Shown: positions 26,311-34,556 of the stretch, one piece after another
Layout of the letters: each line of letters starts with the position of its first letter
Numbering within the stretch: position 1 is the stretch's first letter
Source of the DNA: Chloroflexota bacterium
GTDB lineage: Bacteria; Chloroflexota; Anaerolineae; Aggregatilineales; Phototrophicaceae
NCBI GenBank assembly: GCA_023430545.1
Contig: JAEZAF010000182.1
Span: forward strand, 1 to 64,000
Reading direction: 5' to 3'
Length of the DNA stretch: 64,000 nucleotides
Made by a program: the position numbers and the translations under genes
The notes under the pieces: generated by a model
Told to the model about the DNA's origin: nothing
What the model saw: only the letters and a program-made list of their open reading frames with translations
Database searches by the model: none

Positions 26311-28005
26311 TTGAATTCAAGTCTGAACCATCGTCTCGACCATGACCTGCATCAACCGCTTGTCCGTGTCCCTGTTCCGGATCTGCTGTTCGTGCTGGCG
26401 CTGCTGTTCGCCTTCTTCCATGCCATCCAGACTACCGGCGATCTTGCCTACGGCTATAATCCCGATATGTATCGTGATACCGGCGTCGCGGAAGCCTTCC
26501 TGAACGGTACGTTCCCCTCAGATCCGATCTATAACGGTGAACTGGCATGGTACAACCCGCTGGTTCCAGGGATTGTCGCCCTGCTCTCGCAGATCACCGG
26601 CCAGCCAGCGCATGTGATCTATGTACGGGCTGGGGCTTATCTCAATCTGCTGGCCCCGATTGGCTTTTACGTTCTGGCCTCACGTCTGTTCAACCGCTGG
26701 ACCGGACTGGCCTGTGCTATCAGCTATCTTTTTCTGGTTGAGAATCGCGACATCGGCTACTTCGCCAGCTACTCGCCGTGGCTGTTCCCGACGGATTTCG
26801 CGCAGGGATTGTTTTATCTGGCACTGGCCGCGTACTGGCAGGCCCTGACAAGCCGTCAGGTGCGCTGGTATGCGATCTTTGGCGTGCTGTGGGGAATCGC
26901 ATTTCTGGCACATACCAGTCCGGCACTGCTGCTCGGTGGGATTTTCGTGCTGTCCACCCTGCCGAGGCTGTACAACGTCTGGGATGAGAAGCTCCAGTCC
27001 GACCGGCTGTACCGTCAGTTCGGCGCACTGCTGGCCGCCCTGATCCCCGCACTCGTGGTCAGCCTGCCGCTGGTGATGATTATCGTCGGCCATTATCGGC
27101 TGAATACGCTCAACACCGCGCCTTCGACCTTCCGCGCCCCACAGCTTGATGTCACCAATATCACGCTGATGCTGAAGGCCCAGTTCACCCAGTGGACGAT
27201 TGGTGCCGCGCTTGGATTTCTGCATCTGCTGCGGCTGCGTTCGGCCCCGGTCACACGCCAGCTTGTCCTGCTGTGGCTGACGGTGGCAACGGGCCTGCTC
27301 GGTTATGACTACATCGTACAGCTTCTGGTAAGGTTAGGCGTCAGTCTGCCGGTGATTATCCCAAGCTGGCATCTGGTGATTTACCTGGAGGCGGTCAAGG
27401 CGCTGCTGTATGGGTTGGGTGTAGTCGTGGTGATCGGGCTGCTGGCCGGGATGATACAGCGCCTGACACAGGCCAGACTGCCGCATCTGATGCTGGGGGA
27501 ACGCCTGCGCCATCCCGCCGTCCTGACCGCCATCCTGATCCTGCTGGTGATTGCGGCCTATCCCGCCTACCAGCAGCGCTATGTCTTCACCGATGCACGC
27601 GAAGAGGCCCTGCGGACGCATCACGTCATGACCGATCGGACCGGGGCTTATGAATGGGTCAGAAGCAACACGACATCCGAGGATGTCTTTCTGGCAACTG
27701 ATCTGCACTTATCGATGTTCGTCGTCGCCCAGGCCGGTCGCAAACTGGTGGCTGCCCCGCCGACATTTTCCAATCCCTATGTCGAACTTGAGCCGCGAGA
27801 GCAGGATCAGGCCGCCATGCTGGATGCACTGCTGGTCGGCGATCATGATCGCTTCGAACAGCTTGGTGCGGCCTATGATCTGGAATACATTGTGGCTTCA
27901 GGCGACGTTCGACAGGCGCTCAGCGAGGCTGAACCGCCGCTGCTGGAACCGGTCTACGCCGCAGGTGATGTCTCCATTTACCGCGTGCAGGCGCAGCCGG
28001 AATAG
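26311..28005 (+). CDS. large polytopic membrane protein, glycosyltransferase (GT-C)-like
   Basis: This 564-residue protein has about ten hydrophobic helices and a C-terminal soluble part of about 120 residues. The first periplasmic loop carries Asp residues (YNPDMYRDTGVAEAFL), as in GT-C transferases that use polyprenyl-phosphate sugars. The C-terminal end (TGAYEWVRSNTTSEDVFLA) resembles the periplasmic tail of several Chloroflexota GT39-like proteins. The start is TTG 26311, 9 nt after AAGGAG; the upstream TTG 26281 lacks a ribosome site. It is monocistronic. The substrate is unknown and assignment to a numbered GT family is not secure. Confidence 0.7.
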   Translation: MNSSLNHRLDHDLHQPLVRVPVPDLLFVLALLFAFFHAIQTTGDLAYGYNPDMYRDTGVAEAFLNGTFPSDPIYNGELAWYNPLVPGIVALLSQITGQPAHVIYVRAGAYLNLLAPIGFYVLASRLFNRWTGLACAISYLFLVENRDIGYFASYSPWLFPTDFAQGLFYLALAAYWQALTSRQVRWYAIFGVLWGIAFLAHTSPALLLGGIFVLSTLPRLYNVWDEKLQSDRLYRQFGALLAALIPALVVSLPLVMIIVGHYRLNTLNTAPSTFRAPQLDVTNITLMLKAQFTQWTIGAALGFLHLLRLRSAPVTRQLVLLWLTVATGLLGYDYIVQLLVRLGVSLPVIIPSWHLVIYLEAVKALLYGLGVVVVIGLLAGMIQRLTQARLPHLMLGERLRHPAVLTAILILLVIAAYPAYQQRYVFTDAREEALRTHHVMTDRTGAYEWVRSNTTSEDVFLATDLHLSMFVVAQAGRKLVAAPPTFSNPYVELEPREQDQAAMLDALLVGDHDRFEQLGAAYDLEYIVASGDVRQALSEAEPPLLEPVYAAGDVSIYRVQAQPE

Positions 28006-28044
28006 CAGCGCTCTGGCGCTGAAATCACGGATCATGCTGTGCAG

Positions 28045-28067
28045 GGGGCGGGATTCAATCCCGCTCC
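28045..28067. repeat. palindrome, GGGGCGGGATT family (second copy)
   Basis: GGGGCGGGATT, C, then AATCCCGCTCC: one mismatch from the 16712-16734 copy. It lies 40 bp after the membrane-protein stop. Confidence 0.7.
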
Positions 28068-28155
28068 GCCAGTTGCTGCATTCGTTTCTCAGTCAAAAGT
28101 ACTGGGTGTGCAAGGCGCACAATCATCAGAAGTTAACAAAAATATAATACGACTA

Positions 28156-28217
28156 TGGTACAATCCAGAACAATGTTCGGAGAGTTGGCTCAGGTAAAAC
28201 GACGGACATCGGTCCGT
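28156..28217 (+). promoter_or_regulatory. possible extended -10 promoter and leader hairpin of the R3H ATPase gene
   Basis: TGGTACAAT (28156-28164) fits an extended -10 box, with only poor -35 candidates. It is followed by hairpin ACGGAC-ATCG-GTCCGT (28202-28217) in the leader. The whole gap 28006-28321 holds nothing else recognised besides the palindrome at 28045. Confidence 0.4.
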
Positions 28218-28321
28218 TGTCCCAGTCCCCTGCTGGCAGATGTTTTCCACTGACACTGGCAGCACCCACTGGGCAGTATTGAGCCATTTTCAGGTTTCAA
28301 GAGGAGCTTCAAATCCCTTTT

Positions 28322-29995
28322 ATGGAGAAACGCATAACTGATAACATCGCTGAACTGAAGCGCGTTCTGCCAGACCATATCAACAGTGCGCTGGATGAAC
28401 TCGGCAACAGCGACAGTCTCCTCGAAATTGTCCTCGACCTGGGTCGCCAGCCCACTGCGCGTTTTCTGGATCGTGAAGTCGTACTCTCAAATGACGAAGT
28501 CACGCGCGAAGATATTGACACGATTGTGGAAAATATTGGCAGTTTCGATGCAGATAACCGTGCCGGTATGGAACGCACGCTTCATCGTATTTCAGCCATT
28601 CGTAACCGCCGCAACGTGATCGTCGGCCTGACCTGTCGTGTAGGCCGTGCGGTGTATGGGACGATTGACATTCTTCAGGATCTGATCGAGTCCGGCCAGA
28701 GTATTCTGATGCTGGGACCGCCCGGGGTCGGCAAGACCACCATGCTGCGCGAGGCCGCCCGTGTGCTGGCCGAAAATCGCCGCGTGGTAATCGTCGATAC
28801 CTCAAATGAAATTGGTGGCGATGGTGATGTGCCGCATCCCGCAGTCGGGCGTGCCCGTCGTATGCAGGTCAGCCATCCTGAACGCCAGCATGAAGTCATG
28901 ATCGAAGCCGTCGAAAATCATAATCCTGAAGTGATCGTGATTGACGAAATCGGTCGTGAACTCGAAGCGATGGCAGCGCGCACCATCGCGGAACGCGGTG
29001 TCCAGTTGATCGGCACGGCGCACGGTAACGCGCTCGATAACCTGATGCTGAACCCGACCCTGTCGGATCTCGTCGGCGGCATCGAGTCAGTCACCTTGTC
29101 GGACGAAGAAGCGCGTCGGCGTGGGACGCAGAAGAGTGTCCTTGAGCGCCGCGCACCGCCGACCTTCGATGTGCTGATCGAACTTCAGACCCGTGACCGC
29201 ATGGTCGTGCATGAGGATGTCTCAGCCTCGGTTGATGGCATGCTGCGTGGGCGTCCGCTTCCGCTGGAAGCACGCTATCGTGACGCCAACGGTGAACTTC
29301 ACGCCGAGACCGTCCAGCCGGAAATGCGCCAGTTGACCACCGAACGCGGGACCGGGCTTTCGGTCCGTACCAACCGTGATAGTCGTGATGGACGCGGCGA
29401 CGGCCAGAATCCTCGCGGCAGTCAGCGCGGCCAGCGTAACGGACGCCGTTCACAGGCACCGGCAGGGCAGGGACAGGGTGAGGAATTTGCCCCACGCTCT
29501 GCGCCGCGCACCTCCGATGGCGAACCGCCGCAGCAGCTTCGGGTTTACGCCTACGGGATCGCCCGCAACCGCCTTCAGCAGGCGGCGCGTCGGCTGCACG
29601 TCCCGCTGGAAGTCGTGGATGACTACAGCCGTGCCGACGCTATCATGACGCTCAAGAACTACTACCGGCGGCGTCCCAAGCTGATCGTGGACTCCGAGCG
29701 CCGGGGGATGCCGATCTACGTGCTGCGGGCCAACACCGTCTCGCAGATGGAGAACTTCCTGATCGACATCTTCAATCTGGAGGTAGATCCCCAGGACCCT
29801 TTTGGGGAAGCGCTCCAGGAAACTGAACGAGCCATCATCAAGGTTCGGGCTGGAGCGCAGTACATTGACCTTTTACCGGCAGGCGCTGGCATCCGCCGTC
29901 GGCAGCACCAACTGGCACGTCAGGCCGATCTGGAATCGCGCAGCTACGGCGACGAGCCAGACCGTCACGTCCGCATCTTCCGTAATCCGGCCTGA
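28322..29995 (+). CDS. SpoIIIAA/Ycf45-like AAA ATPase with R3H-type C-terminal domain
   Basis: This 557-residue ATPase belongs to the SpoIIIAA-related, R3H-containing family that binds single-stranded nucleic acid; its exact role is not known. Residues 120-290 form the ATPase: Walker A LGPPGVGKTT (131-140), VDTSNEIGGDGD, and Walker B VIVIDEIGRE. A basic, Gly/Arg/Gln-rich linker (about 345-400) is followed by a domain of about 75 residues (QQLRVYAYGIARNRLQQAAR) and an R3H-type end with ERAIIKVRAGAQYIDLLP. GAGGAG lies 15 nt before ATG 28322, an unusually long distance. It is monocistronic with a strong terminator at 30037. Confidence 0.85.
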   Translation: MEKRITDNIAELKRVLPDHINSALDELGNSDSLLEIVLDLGRQPTARFLDREVVLSNDEVTREDIDTIVENIGSFDADNRAGMERTLHRISAIRNRRNVIVGLTCRVGRAVYGTIDILQDLIESGQSILMLGPPGVGKTTMLREAARVLAENRRVVIVDTSNEIGGDGDVPHPAVGRARRMQVSHPERQHEVMIEAVENHNPEVIVIDEIGRELEAMAARTIAERGVQLIGTAHGNALDNLMLNPTLSDLVGGIESVTLSDEEARRRGTQKSVLERRAPPTFDVLIELQTRDRMVVHEDVSASVDGMLRGRPLPLEARYRDANGELHAETVQPEMRQLTTERGTGLSVRTNRDSRDGRGDGQNPRGSQRGQRNGRRSQAPAGQGQGEEFAPRSAPRTSDGEPPQQLRVYAYGIARNRLQQAARRLHVPLEVVDDYSRADAIMTLKNYYRRRPKLIVDSERRGMPIYVLRANTVSQMENFLIDIFNLEVDPQDPFGEALQETERAIIKVRAGAQYIDLLPAGAGIRRRQHQLARQADLESRSYGDEPDRHVRIFRNPA

Positions 29996-30036
29996 CCGCT
30001 CGGATAATATCGGAAGCGCGATCAATAGCTGAATCA

Positions 30037-30070
30037 AAAGCGGCATCCTGTATCGGGATGCCGCTTTTTT
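30037..30070 (+). terminator. intrinsic terminator of the R3H ATPase gene
   Basis: AAGCGGCATCC and GGATGCCGC form the stem around a short loop, followed by TTTTTTG, about 45 bp after the stop codon. Confidence 0.85.
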
Positions 30071-30209
30071 GTTCCCATGCATACAGGTTAAGCAAATACA
30101 CACCCAAAGATAGTCCACCAAAACCCACACCCAACTCCACTGGTTTCCTCCCTTCGCTCGGAGTACGATACGGCACTGCATAGCAGTAACCAGTATCGCC
30201 GAGTGGGTA

Positions 30210-30253
30210 GCATTGCTTGCAATGCCAGGAAGGGAAAGCGGAATTTATTCCGC
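30210..30253. repeat. two tandem hairpins between convergent genes
   Basis: GCATTG-CTTG-CAATGC (30210-30225) and GCGGAAT-TT-ATTCCGC (30238-30253) lie side by side 45-90 bp after the kinase gene's stop on the minus strand. The rest of 29996-30297 holds only the 30037 terminator. Confidence 0.5.
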
Positions 30254-30297
30254 AGGGATGGGGTTTCTGAGATCAACTGATTAGAGATGACAGAGGA

Positions 30298-32010
30298 TTA
30301 ATCGAGTTCGCGCAGTGCCTCGGCCAGCTCTGCATACAGACCCGCGTTAATCAGCACTTTGGTGTTGTCCGGCTGACGCTCGCAGTAATCACTGTACAGG
30401 CGCTGCATGGCATCCTGGTCCTCATCCAGCAAGGGCGTGAGGTCCTCAAATTCAGGATCACTGGCGCGGATGCGGCCTTCGAGGAAGACATACGCTTCCA
30501 CAAAGCCTCGACAGTTGTACTCGCTCGGCGTCCCCAGATTAGCCAGCCATGTCAGAAGCTGGGTCTGCTGGGCGAACATCGGGGTCACCGTGAAGTTCGG
30601 TGTCGTCGCTGTCCCATCGTCCGCCGTCGCCGTAAAGGTTGGCGTGAGCGTGATAGTTGCTGTGGGTGTATCGGTCGGCGTATTTGTCGGCGTATTCGTT
30701 GGTGTGAAGGTGGCGGTATAGGTGGGTGTACTGGTCGCCGTGTTCGTCGCTGTGTCGGTCGGTGTGAAGGTAGGGGTATCCGTCGCCGTAGCAGTCGCTG
30801 TGAAAGTTGGCGTCAGGGTTGCGGTTTCGGTTGCCGTCGCCGTGAAGGTGGCCGTCTCGGTGATGCTTATGCCGACTTCCAGTGTCGATTCACTGCTGAG
30901 TATGACCGTCGGTGTTGGTGTGGTCTGCGCGATGAAAAGACCATACGCCAGCGCACCGCCTCCAAACAGGCCGATAATCAGCAGGACACCGAGCGTGATC
31001 AGTGCCAGGCTGTTACGTCTGGGATGTGTCCGGCGCAGGTTGACCGATGAAATCGGACTGGGGCCTTCTGGCCGCTGGATCACGCTGGAGATAATCTCGT
31101 CGGCGCTAATGGCTCCGGGCGACTGCACGGCTGGATTTTCCGCCCGCATGTTGACCGAGACTTCCATCCCCTCATAGCCTTCAATCGCCGTCGCGAAATC
31201 ACTGGCGAAATCGCTGGCCGACTGATAGCGGGCCTCGGGGTCTTTGGACAGACCCTTCAACAGTACCTTATCCAGTGCCGGAGGTAACCCCGGTGCCAGA
31301 CTGGTCGGCGTGGGCGGCTTCATATTGAGATGCTGGTTCAGGATAACGATGTCGGTTGTACCGGTGAAGGGATAGCGCCCCGTCGCCAGCAGATAGCCGA
31401 TCACAGCGAAGGAATACAGGTCAGAGCGGTGGTCGAGCTGTTTATGCCCGCGCACCTGCTCCGGTGACATATACTTCACCGTCCCCGGCATCTGTTCATT
31501 GGTATTGGTCAGGTCCTGTCCGGCTTCACGCACACGGGCGATGCCGAAGTCGGTCAGCAGGGCATTGCCGCTGCTGTCGAGCAGGATATTGCCCAGCTTC
31601 AGGTCGCGGTGAACGACATTTTCGCCGTGTGCATAATCGAGTGCACTGCCGATCTGCTGAAGGATCTCTGCCGTGCGTCCCAGCGAAAGACGCGGATTTT
31701 CCGCCAGCACGTCAGCCAGACTGCCGCCTTCAAGATACTGCATGGCGATGTAGAACTGTCCCTGAAACTCGCCATAATCGAAGAACTGGACGATGTTCGG
31801 GTGGCGCAGGCGGCGAGCGATCTGTCCTTCACGGGTGAAACGCTGGACGATCTGGGTATGCAGGGCCAGTGTCGATTGGAGAATCTTGAGCGCGATGATC
31901 TGCTTACGGCGAGTATCAAACGCCTTGTAAACAATCGCCATGCCGCCCGGCTTGATACGCTCGCGGATTTCGAAATATGCAAATTTCTGATTGATGAGCG
32001 GATCGCTCAT
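30298..32010 (-). CDS. transmembrane Ser/Thr protein kinase (PknB-type) with extracellular domain
   Basis: At 570 residues this has a complete Hanks-type kinase domain (about residues 10-275): the glycine loop is weakened (IKPGGMAIVYKAFD), with IALKIL for the ATP lysine, VVHRDLKLGN for catalysis, LTDFGIAR for the metal, and MSPEQVRG. A juxtamembrane linker leads to one transmembrane helix (about 337-360). Outside the membrane a Thr/Pro-rich repeat stalk of about 75 residues carries a C-terminal domain of about 90 residues with two Cys (NCRGFVEAYVF and SDYCERQP), possibly a disulfide. No PASTA units are present. It is likely a surface-stress or wall sensor; its targets are unknown. It is monocistronic. 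Confidence 0.9.
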   Translation of the reverse strand: MSDPLINQKFAYFEIRERIKPGGMAIVYKAFDTRRKQIIALKILQSTLALHTQIVQRFTREGQIARRLRHPNIVQFFDYGEFQGQFYIAMQYLEGGSLADVLAENPRLSLGRTAEILQQIGSALDYAHGENVVHRDLKLGNILLDSSGNALLTDFGIARVREAGQDLTNTNEQMPGTVKYMSPEQVRGHKQLDHRSDLYSFAVIGYLLATGRYPFTGTTDIVILNQHLNMKPPTPTSLAPGLPPALDKVLLKGLSKDPEARYQSASDFASDFATAIEGYEGMEVSVNMRAENPAVQSPGAISADEIISSVIQRPEGPSPISSVNLRRTHPRRNSLALITLGVLLIIGLFGGGALAYGLFIAQTTPTPTVILSSESTLEVGISITETATFTATATETATLTPTFTATATATDTPTFTPTDTATNTATSTPTYTATFTPTNTPTNTPTDTPTATITLTPTFTATADDGTATTPNFTVTPMFAQQTQLLTWLANLGTPSEYNCRGFVEAYVFLEGRIRASDPEFEDLTPLLDEDQDAMQRLYSDYCERQPDNTKVLINAGLYAELAEALRELD

Positions 32011-32339
32011 ATCGCTCTCTTAGGTGTCGGGTTGAGTCACAATCACCGTGGGTTTAACACCCCCGCTGGATGACACACCGTCTGCTGGTCCTGTGCTGCA
32101 CCTTATGTTACTCAATAGGGACACGCTTTACCAGAGATGCGGTGCAGCCGGATATAAAATCTTCGTTATGTGTAGATAGGTATTGCACGCACTTGGACAA
32201 ACAGCTCAACAGGTATTCCAATACACACTTTAGCATATTTGTGCGCATTTGAGACGATGACTCAAGTACTATGCCTGTCAGACCTGAGGCGAAACCCTGC
32301 GTGAATCCTCACAAAATGGCCTCGCAGGGTCGATAGAGG
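32011..32339. other. gene-free region between the kinase and rnd
   Basis: This 329-bp region is AT-rich at 32100-32280. A weak stem ACCCTGCG/CGCAGGGT (32294-32330) lies just after the rnd stop but lacks a T-run. No other element was recognised. Confidence 0.4.
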
Positions 32340-33500
32340 CTAATGTTTGCCATTCAGCCTGCTCAGGCGCTGCATGACCTCAAGCAGTTCCTGACCGTAG
32401 GTTTCCAACCGCCATGGGCCAATGCCGGAAACCGCCTCAAGCGCGTCCAGCGTCGTTGGCATCCGGTCGGCCAGATCCCACAGCGCCTGCTTGGAGATAA
32501 TCACATCCGACTCAACACCGCGTGCCATCGCCTTCTCTTTGCGCCATGCATGCAGCGCCATATAGCGATCCGTGACATCCTGCGGTGGGGGACGATACAG
32601 CGGTGCAGGCGGCAGGGTGGCGCGCCGTCCGCGTTCGATGGCATCCGTAATCTGACGGTTATAGCGCCGGATCTGCGCCGGTGACATGCCGTTGATCCCG
32701 ACCATATCGCTCGATGTAGCCGGCATCGCTCTTGCCAGCTCCACCAGCGTCTTATTCGAGAAGATCTTGAACGGCGGGGTGTCACGTTTCTCGGCCAGTG
32801 CTTCGCGCAGCAGATACAGCTCACGCAGCACGCTCATTTCCTCACCGCGAAGCTGGTTGGGGATGCCGATCTTCCAGAAGCCGTCCGGGTCAAAGCTGCG
32901 GCCATCATGGGCAGGGGTATTCAGGCAGATCTCGGCGAACGTCTCCGCTGCTTCTTCCAGATGGCCGTTGGCCTGAAGCTCAGTATGCAGCAGATCGCGT
33001 AACTGTGGCAGATAGTGCGTGTCCATCTGGGCATAGCGCAGGCTGTCCTTCGGCAGTGGACGCTCGCCCCAGTCATCCCGCTGATGACTCTTATCAAGCT
33101 GGATATCCAGATGCTGTGACAGCAGATTGTTCAACCCGACCTGCTTGTAACCACAGATACGCGCTGCCACCATCGTGTCAAACAGGTTGGAGATACGGAT
33201 GCCGAAGTCGCGCTGTAGACACATCAGGTCATATTCCGCAGCATGGAAGACCTTCTCAATCTGAGGGTCGGCCAGCAGGGTCTTAAGCGGCCCCATATCA
33301 GCAATCGCCAGCGGATCGATGATGTAATCAGCATTGCGGGAAGAGACCTGAATCAGACACACGCGCTCACGATAGGCGTGCAGACTGTTGGATTCGGTAT
33401 CGAACGCCAGCAGCGGTTCGTGCTGAAGCTCCGCGATTACACGGTGGAGCTGGTCCACCCGACTAACGTAGGTGGCAGGGGAAAGTGTGGGTTGAGTCAT
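32340..33500 (-). CDS. rnd: ribonuclease D (DEDDy 3'-5' exonuclease with two HRDC domains)
   Basis: This 386-residue enzyme would trim 3' ends of tRNA precursors and other structured RNAs. The exonuclease domain carries ExoI FDTESN, ExoII NLFDTMVAARI and ExoIII YAQMDTHYLPQL, with the Tyr of the DEDDy class. Two HRDC units follow, the first with LRELYLLREALAEKRDTPPF and MSPAQIRRY, the second with LHAWRKEKAMARG and SGIGPWRLETYG, as in E. coli RNase D (375 residues). ATG 33500 is preferred; the frame is open to an ATG at 33554, but a TATAAT box overlaps that point. It appears monocistronic. Confidence 0.92.
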   Translation of the reverse strand: MTQPTLSPATYVSRVDQLHRVIAELQHEPLLAFDTESNSLHAYRERVCLIQVSSRNADYIIDPLAIADMGPLKTLLADPQIEKVFHAAEYDLMCLQRDFGIRISNLFDTMVAARICGYKQVGLNNLLSQHLDIQLDKSHQRDDWGERPLPKDSLRYAQMDTHYLPQLRDLLHTELQANGHLEEAAETFAEICLNTPAHDGRSFDPDGFWKIGIPNQLRGEEMSVLRELYLLREALAEKRDTPPFKIFSNKTLVELARAMPATSSDMVGINGMSPAQIRRYNRQITDAIERGRRATLPPAPLYRPPPQDVTDRYMALHAWRKEKAMARGVESDVIISKQALWDLADRMPTTLDALEAVSGIGPWRLETYGQELLEVMQRLSRLNGKH

Positions 33501-33703
33501 AGAGCAGATGGGAAAGGTCGTTTGTAAACGGTTAACGGTTGCGAATGGCTTCATTATACGGCATGATTGCTGTGCATTTATACGGTCTGTTCTGTCAGGG
33601 CAGGCTTACCGGGCGGATTGACATCAGCGACACCGTGCTGAGAGGCCGCTGATCCTTACATCCGTATCGCTGTGATTTGGCCCTCAGAACGGCCTGATCA
33701 CTT

Positions 33704-33732
33704 TTGACACTGCCATGTGCTTGTGATATATT
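33704..33732 (+). promoter_or_regulatory. strong sigma-70 promoter of the Rieske/cytochrome b operon
   Basis: A perfect TTGACA (33704-33709) is followed after 17 nt by TATATT (33727-33732), with TG one base before it, giving an extended -10. It lies 43 bp before the Rieske gene. The -10 context TTGTGATATA recurs at 61925. Confidence 0.85.
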
Positions 33733-33775
33733 TTACTAGTTCACTGAAAAGCACTCTGTTGTCTTTATTACAGGT

Positions 33776-34450
33776 GTGTCTGAGTTCGAAGACACCCCTG
33801 ATGATGATATGCAGGTTTTGCTGGAAAAGCTGTTATATGAGGGAAAATTGATGGCCACAGCAAGCTCTACCAAAGTCGCTGCGTCTGCCCAGGCCGCACC
33901 AACCAGAGCCACTACACAAGTTCAGGTCGCTGCTCCGAGCCGTCGCGAGTTCTTATACTACATCTGGGGCGCATCCATGGTGATGCTGCTTGGAGAGGCC
34001 ACCGCGGGTCTGGTCTGGTTCGCGCTTCCACGCTTCCGTGAAGGCGAATTTGGTGGTACCTTCCGGTTCACAGGGGCTGAACTTCCGGATGTGGGACAGG
34101 CACCGATCAATGTTCCGACAGGCCGTTTCTGGCTGTCGAATTCGACGGTGGGTTTCTACGCTCTGTATGGCGTTTGCACGCATCTGGGCTGTCTGCCGAA
34201 GTGGAGTGACGTGAGTACCCGGTTTGAATGCCCGTGCCACGGTTCGATGTATGAGATCGATGGTACATGGATCACCGGCCCGGCCCCACGCCCGCTGGAC
34301 GTCTTCCCCAGTCGTATTACCTTTAGTGATGGTTCCGTCGTGGAAACCGGTGCTGAGCCGGAACCGATTTCGTTAGGTGGCCGGTCGGTTGCCGACATCG
34401 TGGATGTGGCCGTGGATACGGGTCGTCGTTTGCGTCGCCCGAATCACTAG
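33776..34450 (+). CDS. Rieske iron-sulfur protein of a b6f/bc-type complex
   Basis: This 224-residue subunit carries electrons from quinol to cytochrome c. A cytoplasmic N-terminus is followed by one transmembrane anchor (about residues 60-84) after a twin-Arg-like SRREFLYY. The 2Fe-2S box is CTHLGC (ligands Cys134 and His136) and CPCHGS (ligands Cys152 and His155); Cys139 and Cys154 form the family disulfide. GTG 33776 is reported because the extra 25 residues have normal codon use. ATG 33851 has a better ribosome site (GAGGG, 7 nt) and would still keep the anchor. It is the first gene of the three-gene respiratory operon. Confidence 0.92.
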   Translation: MSEFEDTPDDDMQVLLEKLLYEGKLMATASSTKVAASAQAAPTRATTQVQVAAPSRREFLYYIWGASMVMLLGEATAGLVWFALPRFREGEFGGTFRFTGAELPDVGQAPINVPTGRFWLSNSTVGFYALYGVCTHLGCLPKWSDVSTRFECPCHGSMYEIDGTWITGPAPRPLDVFPSRITFSDGSVVETGAEPEPISLGGRSVADIVDVAVDTGRRLRRPNH

Positions 34451-34556
34451 AGAACACGAATTGATGAAGTCCAGCGGCTGGCAGGGGATAGCACAGGAGA
34501 TCACCGCACCGCTGGAGTGGAAGTTATGTTAGTGATTTGGGCTTGAGGAGAACTGT

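Noticed and set aside
30407..31177. Val/Gly-repeat frames opposite the kinase stalk
   Set aside because: They mirror the Thr/Pro repeat of the kinase; the repetitive V-x-V-x composition has no coding support.
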